Source: Gibbula magus
Lineage: Eukaryota; Mollusca; Gastropoda; Trochida; Trochidae
Length of the DNA stretch: 64,000 nucleotides
Direction of reading: 5' to 3'
Assembly: GCA_936450465.1 (NCBI GenBank)
Contig: OW388294.1
Location: 71,706,075 to 71,770,074 of the forward strand
Position numbers and translations under genes: made by a program. Of this stretch, positions 45,472-55,362 are shown one piece after another; position 1 is the first letter of the stretch, and the number at the start of each line of letters is the position of its first letter. Below the pieces are notes generated by a model. It did not search any database, was not told the DNA's origin, and was given only the letters and a program-made list of their open reading frames with translations.

Positions 45472-46061
45472 GTCAGTACTCTCCTTTATATTCTCTCCTA
45501 TTGATCTGTCAGACCAAGATCTACTTAGATATTTAGGTTGACTTATTTACAAGTTCAATATTTCATTATCTCCCAAAATGTGCTTTAAAGTTTGTTTTCA
45601 TTATACCTTCAACAAAAATTAAGTTAATTTGATTCTCTATTCAAAAACATTTCATCAACAAGATTTCGCAATATTAGCTCAGCTATTTTCCTATGGACAG
45701 TGGCAGTTTAACCCTTTAGCTGCTAAATTAATTACTACTGAAATTCATGAGTGGCTGAATTATTGAAGTTGTATGACAATTTGCATAATGATAGACATAC
45801 CTGAAAACTCAAAGCCACATCTTGCTCCAGTTTAATCACTGGCTAATTTAAGTCTTGCTGCATATCCTTAACTTTTCTGCACATAGCGGAGCACACTATA
45901 AGGTTCCACTATGCTAGCACAAAAAAGTTAATGAAAAGCAGCAAGGCTTAAATTAGCCAGTGATAGAAACTGGTATGAGTTAAGACTTGAGAGCGAAGTT
46001 CCATCTTATAGCCTGAAGAGAAAAAGAAGAAAAATTCAAAACATATATTTTTTCCCCACAG

Positions 46062-46153
46062 AGAGGACATGCATCAGTTCGTTGTGGTTTTCCCGTCCAC
46101 AGAGAAGCGGATAAGTTGGGAGGCGGCCTTCACTGATGCCAAGAATAAACTCT
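46062..46153 (+). CDS. ARHGEF17: ARHGEF17-like RhoGEF, local exon 11 (PH C-terminal strand and helix)
   Basis: 92 nt, residues 368-398. 'FVVVFPSTEKRISWEAAFTD' followed by AKNKL fits the last PH strand and C-terminal helix with its near-invariant Trp (W in RISWEAAF). Acceptor TTTCCCCACAG, donor GTAAGC. Confidence 0.94.
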
Positions 46154-46606
46154 GTAAGCTTGGACAGTTTGTCAAGTCTTTGTCCTTATAAACAATGTTT
46201 TTTGTCATTTCATGCACAATTTTACTGTGCCAGGAAATATAGCTATGCAAATTAAATCTAAACTGATGGCTTTGTGATTTTGATCTTATAAGGGCTTTGT
46301 AATTATTATGGGTCAATACCCTACACTCTTAAAATGGTATTATTTTTATAATAAAACAAATTATTCAATTAACAATCCTCTTGTGATGGCAAGCTTAAGT
46401 GACATCACAAATTATTGTTTTATGACGTCACAGAGTACAAAATATGGAAACTCCATCTAAAACACTGATATGTGCAAATGATCTTGTACCTCAAATATCA
46501 ACTTAGTTATGTTCAACCATTTGGGTAATAAATTGCAGATATTGTCATCTGAAATGTTTTTATCGCCCAGTTTTTCACTATCTCATTGTTCATGTTTCTA
46601 TGACAG

Positions 46607-46680
46607 CCCTGTTGTCAGACAAGCGAGCCCCAGACTTCCAACAGCCTCTACAGATCACTAAAACTCGTGCAGGCATGCAG
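46607..46680 (+). CDS. ARHGEF17: ARHGEF17-like RhoGEF, local exon 12 (PH-propeller linker)
   Basis: 74 nt, residues 399-423, ending 'PLQITKTRAGMQ'. With exon 13 it forms 'KTRAGMQFSCAAP', a block I recognise as conserved in ARHGEF17 at the entry to the C-terminal domain. Acceptor ATGACAG, donor GTACGT. Confidence 0.92.
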
Positions 46681-46744
46681 GTACGTCATAAATTTCAACA
46701 ATGTTTTTTTACTTCTTTGTATTTATCTTCTATCTTTCAATACA

Positions 46745-46804
46745 GAATCTCTGCAAATGGCTGTGATATTGCCCGAGCGGCATTAAACAATAACTCTCTC
46801 ACTC
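46745..46804 (+). mobile_element. Tail-only ~60-bp SINE-like insertion in intron 12
   Basis: CTGCAAATGGCTGTGATATT, GAGCGGC and ATTAAACAATAACTCTCTCACTCA match the element at 34085. CAATACAGAA before and CAATACTGAA after form a 10-bp target duplication with one mismatch. It begins only ~65 bp after the exon 12 donor. Confidence 0.78.
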
Positions 46805-47688
46805 ACAATACTGAAGTTGAATTGCTATGGTAATTCTGGTTATCAGATTATTTATGTGATTTCATTTTCACAAACCTTTTGTGAATATATGACAAACTGA
46901 CAAAATGCAAGTGAACATTTACTTTTGTTAAACTTCTTGATAAATAGTAAATTGTTATAATGTATTGTAATATATTTACTGTATATTGCATGCATATTCC
47001 TTAGATGTGTTACTCTTTTTTTCACAATTAAGATAAATCACAATGTGTAAATATATGAATTAATGAAAACCTCAATTAATTAATTAATTCATTTTATCAC
47101 TTAGCTTATGCATTATTTTCTACGCTTCTCTAGCTCTCTAGCCTGTGCACTGCAGCAGTGTTTTCTATCTCTCTCCACTAACAATCAAGTAGATTTCCTG
47201 ACATAGTAAGGAAGCATGTTGCTGTGTTTTAGCTTCAATTCTGCAGCTCTGAGGCATAATAATTGTATCAATTAGAAGTTTGAATGTTGATTTAGTCTCT
47301 GCATTCTATTTATTTTGGAACTCTTTAAAGAAGTTGTAATATCCTCTACCATATTGATTCATCTTCTATAACTTGCATGATTACCTGTTTCCAGTATATC
47401 TATGCACAGTAGAAGTTCGGGATTTACTGACCTTTTTCTATACACATGCATGATATACTAAGTTCTCCACTTTTGTCAGCACTTTGACTGAAATAACCTC
47501 TGAAGCATGTAGTTTCCAACCCATCCACACTTTTGTAATAAAAGTTACTGCCCTTGTTTAGACTAACCTCCCCTTGATACTAAGAGTAATCATCCCTGAG
47601 TTATCAACCCCTTCTTGTATCAAGAAGAGTTATCTCCCTTCTTAAGAGTTATCTCCCATCACTGAGTGATCTCCGCTCTGCCTTCCAG

Positions 47689-47894
47689 TTTTCCTGTGCG
47701 GCCCCTATAGATGGCCTGAACGCTAACGGTTATCGCGATGTGTGGGTGTGCAACAGTGACGGCTACGTAGGTCACATGTGCTTACTCAGTCTGCAGCCTG
47801 AGCCAATCGTCACTCTCAATACCCCAGTCCCAGGGTGCAATGCACGCATCCTGTGTATCTGCGCAGTGCCTGCTTACAGTGGAGCCTTCAGGAG
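47689..47894 (+). CDS. ARHGEF17: ARHGEF17-like RhoGEF, local exon 13 (beta-propeller start)
   Basis: 206 nt, residues 424-491. 'YRDVWVCNSDGYVGHMCLLS' and 'CNARILCICAVPAYSGAFR' are diagnostic of the first blade of the ARHGEF17 C-terminal WD40-like propeller (family form 'VWVCNSDGYVGQ..LLSL'). This exon most strongly separates ARHGEF17 from other DH-PH proteins. Acceptor CCTTCCAG, donor GTAGGC. Confidence 0.96.
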
Positions 47895-49262
47895 GTAGGC
47901 AGATAGCAGGGTTCGTCATAGCTTAGGATAGACACCAGTAACGTAGATAGGTAGACACTGGAGAGCAGTGAACACTGTGTAAGGACATGAATCAGAAATG
48001 TTCGTCTGGTTTTGAAGACTGTTCAAGGTGTACACATTAGACTTAGTAAGAATGTAAATACAAAAAAGGAGCTTTATGAATTAAGGAATCGGGCTACAGA
48101 CAATCATGTCCTGATGCTTCTCTATCATCATAGTCTGGTGGGAAATAAGTTTTTTAAACTTCAGGGCGAACATTGTGGTCCATACTTAAGACTTTGTCTT
48201 GAAGATGCCATTATATCTTTCCTGTTTATTTGAAAATAGCTTCTGTTAGCTAAAAGGGATTATTAATCAGGTTTAATTAATAATAGATGCAAAGTTGGTG
48301 ATTTGTATAAATACAGCTTTTGAATATAAAAGGCTTAGCTTTTGTATCTATGCTTCTATCCTATGTTCAAATATAGAACCTGCTTACAGTGGGTAAATAA
48401 ACCATGGGATCTTCTTTTGAGATATATGATAAACTAACCAATATGAAAATGAAAGTCAATATAACTTCATACCAGTCTTAGAGAATGAATCGGTCACTCA
48501 TAAATTACTTGTTACACCGATTGTGTCGTGAGAAAAATTGGAGAAAAAAAACAATAAGAAAAGGAAACACTAAGACCTAGAGTAAATGAAAATTCGCCTC
48601 GATGTTACAGAAATTTTAGAAAAACAGGCACAGAATTGAAAAATAAAATGATACATAACTGTGTTTTCATTTTGAGTTTTTACAGCTTTAGGTGCTAAGT
48701 TTGCTAACATGGCCTGGGTACCTGTCATACTTTTCTTACTTTCTTTCTATTGTACATTTTGATAACTTAACTATTAATATTTGGCCTCACATGTTTGTCT
48801 ACATTTGAACAGCTTTTTGATTTTCAGATAATTTACTTTTCTTATTATATTCTACCATTATCTTTTCATTAGTATTAGCTTAATGATTTTATAATCTATT
48901 TTATGTTAATTATGAAATTCTACACAAAATCTTAAAACTTAACTTAACTTAACTTAATCTTGTGTATACATGGTTAGACATTTGTGGCCTCTCAGAGATG
49001 TGCAGCTGAAGGATTTTTCTCCTGTAAAAATGCAATTTCAAAACTTGTGATTGTCAAGATAGCCAACTCAGTGACTGTCCTGTATTTTTCTCAGAGCTAA
49101 CTTTTCTCCAAGTTATACTGCAGAAAATCTGTATAATAATAATATAAAGCCTATGATAATAAGTTTTGTATTATGAGCCAAACATTTCAGAAATTGAATT
49201 AATTGCCCAAAAATTGTTAAAAAAGAGTGACTACAAAAGGTTTTTTCACCCCTTGTTCCCAG
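47895..49262. other. Intron 13, possible retroelement remnant
   Basis: Ends of a remnant are suggested by a 73-codon ORF (48012-48233, no known motif) and a (AACTT)n run at 48931-48956, which looks like the tail of a non-LTR-type insertion. No reverse transcriptase motif seen. The rest is AT-rich. Confidence 0.4.
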
Positions 49263-49477
49263 ACGAAGCAGTACAAAGGGACGAACAAGACAGCAACAGC
49301 CTCCACCTCCCCGTTGCGACTCAATCGGCTCTCCTTGCGAAGCTCCGCGAATAAACGTGGAGAGAGTTGATGAGGATGCGGATAACAGCGCAGAGAATGG
49401 ATACCAATCGGACTCAGAGTCGAGCGATGATGAACCCCTGTCTTTCACACCTTGCACCGAGGATTTGTTTGTTGGAG
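49263..49477 (+). CDS. ARHGEF17: ARHGEF17-like RhoGEF, local exon 14 (acidic linker)
   Basis: 215 nt, residues 492-563. Starts basic and Gln/Pro-rich (TKGRTRQQQPPPPR), then turns acidic and serine-rich (NGYQSDSESSDDEPLSFTPC). It is predicted to be a disordered loop projecting from the propeller; casein-kinase-2-like sites (SDSESSDDE) are plausible. Acceptor TTGTTCCCAG, donor GTGGGT. Two other frames are open here, but only this one joins exons 13 and 15. Confidence 0.92.
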
Positions 49478-49829
49478 GTGGGTGTTACTGACGTTATAGT
49501 TCCTTGCTGTAATGAGCAACGCCGTATACGTGCATACGTACATACATCCAGTTGCTTGTTAATGCTATATCTGATTAACCATTGCAGCTAATGTCTTCAT
49601 GTGTGAGATTTTACTTTAGTTGATTAAACAGACACCAAGTGACATTTTGACCTAGACTTATTTTCAAGGTCATCTCAATACTTTGACCATTATTTGAACT
49701 CTTGTATGAAATATCTCATGAACTGTTTGAGTTTGAATAAAACTTTATCCCCAAGAGAAGCATACAAACTTAATGTCAAGTAGCAAAAATTATACTGATG
49801 ATTAGTTCCAAATATTCACCTCTCCCCAG

Positions 49830-49971
49830 ATTTAGCCTCAGATGACGAGGCCCCACCTCGCCCCTCTGTGTCGCCCCTGACGACCAACAGTCCCGACCCC
49901 ATCACAACGACGGGCAACTGGTTACAGGACGCTCATCGCAGCACCATGTGGCTCGGCACCGAAGACGGATG
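49830..49971 (+). CDS. ARHGEF17: ARHGEF17-like RhoGEF, local exon 15
   Basis: 142 nt, residues 564-610. The disordered linker continues (ASDDEAPPRPSVSPLTTNSP), then 'RSTMWLGTEDG' returns to propeller structure ('xMWLGTExGxIxVY' in this family and in the related JIP3/4 C-terminal domains). Acceptor TCTCCCCAG, donor GTAGGC. Confidence 0.95.
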
Positions 49972-51112
49972 GTAGGCATAACTACATTAGCCTATGTCTT
50001 TTGATGCAGATATAGTGCTCTTTCTGAAGGAAATGTTTCACCAAATCCTCCCCTCTGAAAAATGGAAAATGGCATCCCTGCCAATAACCAACAACAGTCA
50101 GTGAAGCTGCAATGTAGATGATTTTGATAATAATGTTTTTATTTTTATACAAATTGGGAAAGTAAAAGTCATGTTGTATACCTTCCAGTACGAAAGATTT
50201 CTCTCTCTTACGGTCATCCGGTTCTATCATGGTATTTGTATCCGCCAGGCTCCATGATTGTCTAAGCATCTTTCGCCTCGTAGATCACTATAAATAACCA
50301 GTCAATAAAATGGCTTGAAATCGAGCATATTGATTGTGCATAGGTGAGCTGCCATCAAATTTCAAATCACAAGTAGTCATCAGCTAAATATAGCAATGAG
50401 TAACTATCCTTCATCTTTACGAGGCAAAACTGCTGAGACGATCAGAGGAATTGAAGAAGTTGTAGATCGAAGTACCCTGACGGAGCAGGTTGGCTTGAAG
50501 CACCATCAATGATTTATTTACTATTGGGAGTCGAAAGAAACAATGTATCTGTATATAGAAATAGAGAAACAATAAGGGGAGTGTTTCAACCTACGATCTT
50601 ATCATTGAGGCCTTGCGGTTGGAACGTTAGAAGCTGAACAATCCATCTCCGTTCCAGTGATCTCCTGGAGAGGATTCAGTCTAAATCCACATTTTGAACG
50701 AAACTACTCACTCCACATAGTAACAATTTCTATTTCCCCATCGACATTGCGCGGTCAATTCTGTCTTCATAACTACATATATAGAAAGTTCAAAAGTTGT
50801 ACCCCCATATTTCATCTAAAACATTAAGAAGGTTTGATTTTAATTCTCTGACAGGCTTGCTCTAATTATCTCCCACATACTTGTCAGTTGCAATTTTCTT
50901 TTATTATATGGCGAGCAGTGAAATACTGGGATTTATCAGTGAAACTGCGAACGGTGACTGATATAATTTGACATCATAACACAATGGTCTCACGCGGCGA
51001 ATTGGCTTATGACGTCACTGTGTTACTGTGGTGACGGGCTGTTCCTAGCGGCCGCTCGGCGTGAAAATGACCCTTTTCGGACGTAATTACATGGATAATA
51101 TCATATAATAAA

Positions 51113-51263
51113 TAGAATATCCGTCAATTCTTGACAAATACCATGTTTATCTCATCTTGTGAGGTAGAAAAGTTATATATTTTCACTCGTGAAAATATAA
51201 CCTTTCTACCTCACTCGATGAGATAAACATGGTATTAGTCAAGAAAAGACAGATATCCTCTAT
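51113..51263. repeat. ~150-bp foldback, 70 bp upstream of exon 16
   Basis: ATACCATGTTTATCTCATCT...GAGGTAGAAAAGTTATAT is followed after CACTCGTG by its inverted copy (ATAACCTTTCTACCTC...GAGATAAACATGGTAT). The pairing extends outward through TCTTGAC and GAATATCC/GGATATC. Palindromic MITE or longer foldback element, in intron 15. Confidence 0.88.
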
Positions 51264-51333
51264 ATCTTTGTCCGAACTTTATGTTTCTGTGTCAAAATTA
51301 GTCATCTGAGATCTTTTCATTCTTGTTTTTCAG

Positions 51334-51420
51334 CATCCATATTTTCCAGTGTACAGACAATATAAAAACAACGAAAAACAAACTGAAAATACAGCATGGC
51401 TCACCAGTGTATGGAATTGT
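51334..51420 (+). CDS. ARHGEF17: ARHGEF17-like RhoGEF, local exon 16 (propeller)
   Basis: 87 nt, residues 611-639. IHIFQCTDNIKTTKNKLKIQ then HGSPVYGIV: the blade strand 'CIHIFQ' followed by 'KxxxxHGxxVxxI', as in the related JIP-type domains. Acceptor TTTTTCAG, donor GTAAGT. Confidence 0.94.
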
Positions 51421-51659
51421 GTAAGTATTGGGTCCCGTATAGACAGCAATTTTGTGACATATGTTTCACTGTCATTATGTAGATGCAAGGCTTTGATTCT
51501 AGGATTAGATCTCAACCCCATGTTTAATGTCAAGCCTTGGTCACAAATTATTACCATGAAGTATTTGGTTCTTACACACATAAATCTAAAACATACTCCT
51601 TTTATAAGCACTAGATAGAAGTTTTAGAGATTCATGTGATCTTCAGTATTGTAGAGTTT

Positions 51660-51790
51660 CATAATAAAGGGTGGTGAGGTTGGTGGAGGTTGTGAGGTTG
51701 GTGGAGGTTGTGAGGTTGTGAGGTTGGTGGAGGTTGTGGGAGGTGGTGGGGATGGTGGGAGTGGTGGGGATGATGGGGGCTCACATATTG
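51660..51790. repeat. G-rich tandem repeat (GAGGTTGGTGGAGGTTGT)n
   Basis: Irregular 8- to 18-bp units of GAGGTTGGTG and GGTGGGGATG words in intron 16. The strand is purine/T only over most of its length. Confidence 0.8.
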
Positions 51791-52280
51791 AAAAGGAGAG
51801 GGTGGGAGTACAGTGGTTGAAATTCTTTTCAGTCCCAACTGGTTATCAGTGCTTGTGGTTTGAAAAATAAACCAGTCCTTCTTAAGACTTGACAGGCCCT
51901 ACATTATATTGTCACATCAAAAATCACACAAGCCAGACGGACTTGCTGAAAATAACCATCAATTGACAGTCGGGCAGGTAGCTTTTTCAGACACTCAGAC
52001 TGAGTTCATCCAAATTGCATGCAACATTTTTCAAAAGGGTGAGGTTCAAGTCCCTTGATCCTTTCCTTTGGATCCATCTCTGCTTTATCGAAATGATTCC
52101 ATGTGTAAACAGTTAACCATTTGTAATCATTGAGGATCAGAGATACACAACACAGTGAACAGTGTGATGATACAGTCTATACTTCACTGTGTTTCATTGG
52201 TGTCTTCTGTTACCAGAGTGTTGAGGCTGTATTGTGTAAGTTTGGAAACAACTGACATGTCCATTTTGTATTTCTTCCAG

Positions 52281-52363
52281 ATATCTTGACAACAAAGTGT
52301 TTGTGTCGCTGGCTAATGGTGATCTGATCGTCTACAAACGAGACCTGAATGCAAACTTCACAG
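52281..52363 (+). CDS. ARHGEF17: ARHGEF17-like RhoGEF, local exon 17 (propeller)
   Basis: 83 nt, residues 640-667. 'YLDNKVFVSLANGDLIVYKR' is a classic blade ('xxxVFVALADGTLxVYxR'). Acceptor TTCTTCCAG, donor GTCAGT. Confidence 0.96.
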
Positions 52364-52816
52364 GTCAGTCCTTATTACTCATCTGAAGCTAAAGCATTAA
52401 TAGAGAAATATTTCCTGTTGTTTCAACTTGTACTAGATCAGTACAACACATTGTTCACATTATCATTGTAATTTGAAAAAAATATTTAATGAATCGAGCT
52501 GTTCAATCGCAGAAACCTTTATTCGCCATTGAAGAACAGGATTTCGAGATTGAGGAAAACATTAATGTTGGACTTATATGTACAGAGCATGCTTCCATAA
52601 TTCCTATGAAAGGAAACAAGACTTTCTGGATAACAACTTCTTTATTGTGAACATACACAAGAGTATTTGCTTACTCCTTCATCAGGTGGAATGTGGGGTA
52701 CTCAGATTCTACAATCCACCCGATGAAGGAGAAAACAAATACTCCATCGTCCATATATTCCACTTCTAAGTGTTAAAAGACTTGATTCCTATGAAGACTG
52801 GATATGTTTCTTCCAG

Positions 52817-52965
52817 ATGGATTATGGGACACAGAGCGCCCGTACACGCGTACAGTAGGGTGTGCAATGTCTCCGATCACCAAGATGCTGGCTGTGGCTG
52901 GGAAACTCTGGTGTGGATGTCAGAACGAGATACACGTCATCAACCCCCTCACTCTCAGTGTCGAG
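52817..52965 (+). CDS. ARHGEF17: ARHGEF17-like RhoGEF, local exon 18 (propeller)
   Basis: 149 nt, residues 668-717. Includes 'KLWCGCQNEIHVINPLTLSV' with the family pattern 'xLWCGxxNxIxVIxPxTLxxE'. Phase 2 in, phase 0 out. Acceptor TTTCTTCCAG, donor GTAAAT (weak). Other frames are open over the same bases but do not join neighbouring exons. Confidence 0.95.
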
Positions 52966-53792
52966 GTAAATACACAGAGGATATTGTATGACATGTTCAT
53001 GTCAAACATTGATTTGTCTCCATGAAAATATTTATCACTTGACTTATACTGAGAGTGAATATTTGTCATTAATTATGTACGAGAAAGGGTTATGGGGGCG
53101 TTTCTGAAAAGTAAAAATGCACCGCTGTTTGGATTGAAATTATTTCTTTATTACTTATTTCAGTGATGTAATTTTGCTCTAAAGTGACAGTAAGTAAACC
53201 CTAAATCTTTGCTGTCACTTTGTCTTACCGGTACATGAAGATTTCATTGATCTACATTGAAATTCAGAAACTCCAACAGAAACAAATGTTGCTCTCGTCA
53301 TAAGCTGGAAGTCATTGACTCTCCTATTTTGTAACTTGCCTTAGGTATGAAGTGTATTAAGCTCATTTTTTTGGCTCAGTATCAACTAATGCATTAACGA
53401 GTTATGATAAAAGTTTTTTTCAATTTTGAATTTGAAATGGGAATTCAGTTGCAGTAACTATCATACTCCTACTATTATACTACAAGTGTGAAGGGATGGA
53501 TGTAGGTCTATATCAAAACATGCAGTCACAGGTCAGTCAGTGATTTCATAGGGAAACAGATTTTTATTGTTGACTGACAGATACTAGCTGTGTTTGAAGA
53601 TGTTGATGGCTGTAAATATATATATTGAATGACACATTCCTATCAGTTAGGATATACAAAATCATAGTCCGTGTGTGAACACAAAATCTGCAGGAATGGA
53701 TGCACGTCTGTGTAAAATCATGCAATCATTGGTCACTCGGTGACATCAGATGTTGATGGTCAATATCAAGTTCCCATCTCTCTACATTGCAG
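52966..53792. other. Intron 18
   Basis: AT-rich, with two related ~170-bp segments. GTGTGAAGGGATGGATGTAGGTCT...ACATGCAGTCACAGGTCAGTCAGTGA (53486-53545) and GTGTGTGAACA...GGAATGGATGCACGTCTGTG...CATGCAATCATTGGTCACTCGGTGA (53670-53745) suggest an old duplication. No exon. Confidence 0.55.
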
Positions 53793-53967
53793 AAGACGTT
53801 CCAGGCGAACACGGACGTGAACCGGTCAGTACAGTGTATGGTGTGTTCAGGTCAGGGTGTGTGGGTTGCGTCCCAGCAGTCCTCGCGAGTCAGTCTCTTC
53901 CACGCCACTACGTATGAACCGCTCATGGACGTCAGCATCGCACAGGCCGTCTCCGCCAAACTGCAGT
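53793..53967 (+). CDS. ARHGEF17: ARHGEF17-like RhoGEF, local exon 19 (propeller)
   Basis: 175 nt, residues 718-775. 'SVQCMVCSGQGVWVASQQSS' then 'RVSLFHATTYEPLMDVSIAQ': two strands of one blade ('GVWVSxxxSxxLxLxHxxTxxxLxDVxI'). Acceptor ACATTGCAG, donor GTGAGT. Confidence 0.96.
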
Positions 53968-54493
53968 GTGAGTACCACAAAATTATATCGTTCAGGTGAT
54001 CAAAATGCTGTTGGATGTTACCTCCCTTTCTTCATACCTTCTAATGTTCATCATTAGCTTACCATCCAGTGTTTTGCTGTCATATGGAAGATTTTACTGC
54101 TACTTCCTTCAATGTTAGTTCAGTTTATAAGACAAATTTAGTTTATGAATTGGAATATTTGTTATTAATGTACTAAACATAGATAGATATTTCTATATAT
54201 AAAAACAGCTCTAAACACAGCTATACATTGAAATTTCATTTTCATTCTCTCTTGCTAAATGTGAATAGATTAATTTTATTAGAGGAGCTTTGAAATGGGA
54301 CAAAATTCTTATGTTTTGTAAAATACCTTGCGTACCAGATTTCATTCACTGCAAAGAACCACTAAGAATTTTAATAAGCACAAATTTCTGTATTACTAGA
54401 TTAAGCCCCTTTTAAAAAAAAGTTTGTCACCACAAGTGCCTGAATGAAAATGCCTGTATAACATTGCTATCACTGGCTTCCTCTGTGTTACAG

Positions 54494-54667
54494 CGGCAGA
54501 CGACATCATCCGGCAGCACAAGGCAGCGTGTCTACGGATCACGGCGTTGCTCATCTGTAAAGACTTGCTGTGGGTGGGGACAAGTGCAGGGGTCATCCTC
54601 ACTATCCCCACCCCCAAGATCACCTCCACCTCAACCACCGCCTCCCTCCCCACCCCCACCGTCACAG
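54494..54667 (+). CDS. ARHGEF17: ARHGEF17-like RhoGEF, local exon 20 (propeller)
   Basis: 174 nt, residues 776-833. 'ACLRITALLICKDLLWVGTS' and AGVILTIP are the well conserved blade that starts 'RITALxxxxxxLWVGTxxGVxxTIP'. Then a Thr/Pro/Ser loop (TSTSTTASLPTPTVT). Acceptor TGTTACAG, donor GTAAGG. The 98-codon ORF in another frame (54464-54760) is a shadow. Confidence 0.96.
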
Positions 54668-55081
54668 GTAAGGTATTGGCGGATGTTAGATATAGAGCAT
54701 AGTAAACTAGTAATCACAATGATGTGTAATATTGTGGTTTCTAGCAATAACTATGACTGACTGACCAGCTGTAATCGTTCAGCCTCCAGAGAAAACGTTT
54801 ATCACTTCCTTTTGAAACCTTTGATATACATTACCCTATGACTGAAATGCAGCTTTTGATAATCTGAAATTATTTTTTCGTTACCATGGAAATGTACTTG
54901 GAATTGATATGTTTATGGATAAATCAGAGAGTTACAAGGTGTCTCATTATATCATTTGCATATATATTAGGTAAAAGAAGATTCATAAATTTATCCAAAT
55001 ACATATAAACTTTGTTTTTTGTTTTACTCCATTTACATATTTTCTATCAATGATATACTCTGTTTGACGTCTTCTCTTCAG
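54668..55081. other. Intron 20 with a single Helentron-like unit remnant
   Basis: CCAGAGAAAACG...CTTTTGAAACC...ATTACCCTATGACTGAAATGCAGCTTTTGATAAT...TTCGTTACCATGGAAA (54780-54895) is one diverged internal unit of the repeat seen at 15264 and 29721. Confidence 0.5.
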
Positions 55082-55362
55082 GTCTGATATACGGACACAC
55101 GGGTCATGTGCGTTTCCTCACCAGCGTGGAACTCTCCGCAATTGGAGCTACGAAGTCTGACTCTAAAGATTCTCAAGGGGAGGGAACTGCTGTGCCAGAT
55201 CTACATAGACGATCCTCGATGGCCGCCACCATTGCTACCATGGCAACACGGATGTTAGTGATCAGTGGCGGTGATGGATACGAGGACTTCCGTAACACGT
55301 CGGCTAACGAAGCGGCGGGCCGAGACGATAGCACAAATCATCTTCTCTTGTGGCAGGTGTGA
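55082..55362 (+). CDS. ARHGEF17: ARHGEF17-like RhoGEF, terminal coding exon (local exon 21)
   Basis: 281 nt, residues 834-926 and TGA stop at 55360-55362. 'YGHTGHVRFLTSVE' (final blade), a variable Ser/Asp loop, 'MLVISGGDGYEDFRNTSANE', then the C-terminus GRDDSTNHLLLWQV, closely like the ARHGEF17 end I know ('GRDDSTNHLLLW.V'). The very conserved tail with a terminal Val also looks like a potential PDZ ligand. Acceptor TTCTCTTCAG. Confidence 0.97.

Noticed and set aside
49113..49457. 114-codon minus-strand ORF
   Set aside because: Antisense shadow of exon 14; no motif, and it crosses the exon 14 acceptor.
54464..54760. 98-codon ORF rich in Ser/Pro
   Set aside because: Out-of-frame shadow of exon 20 that crosses both splice sites.
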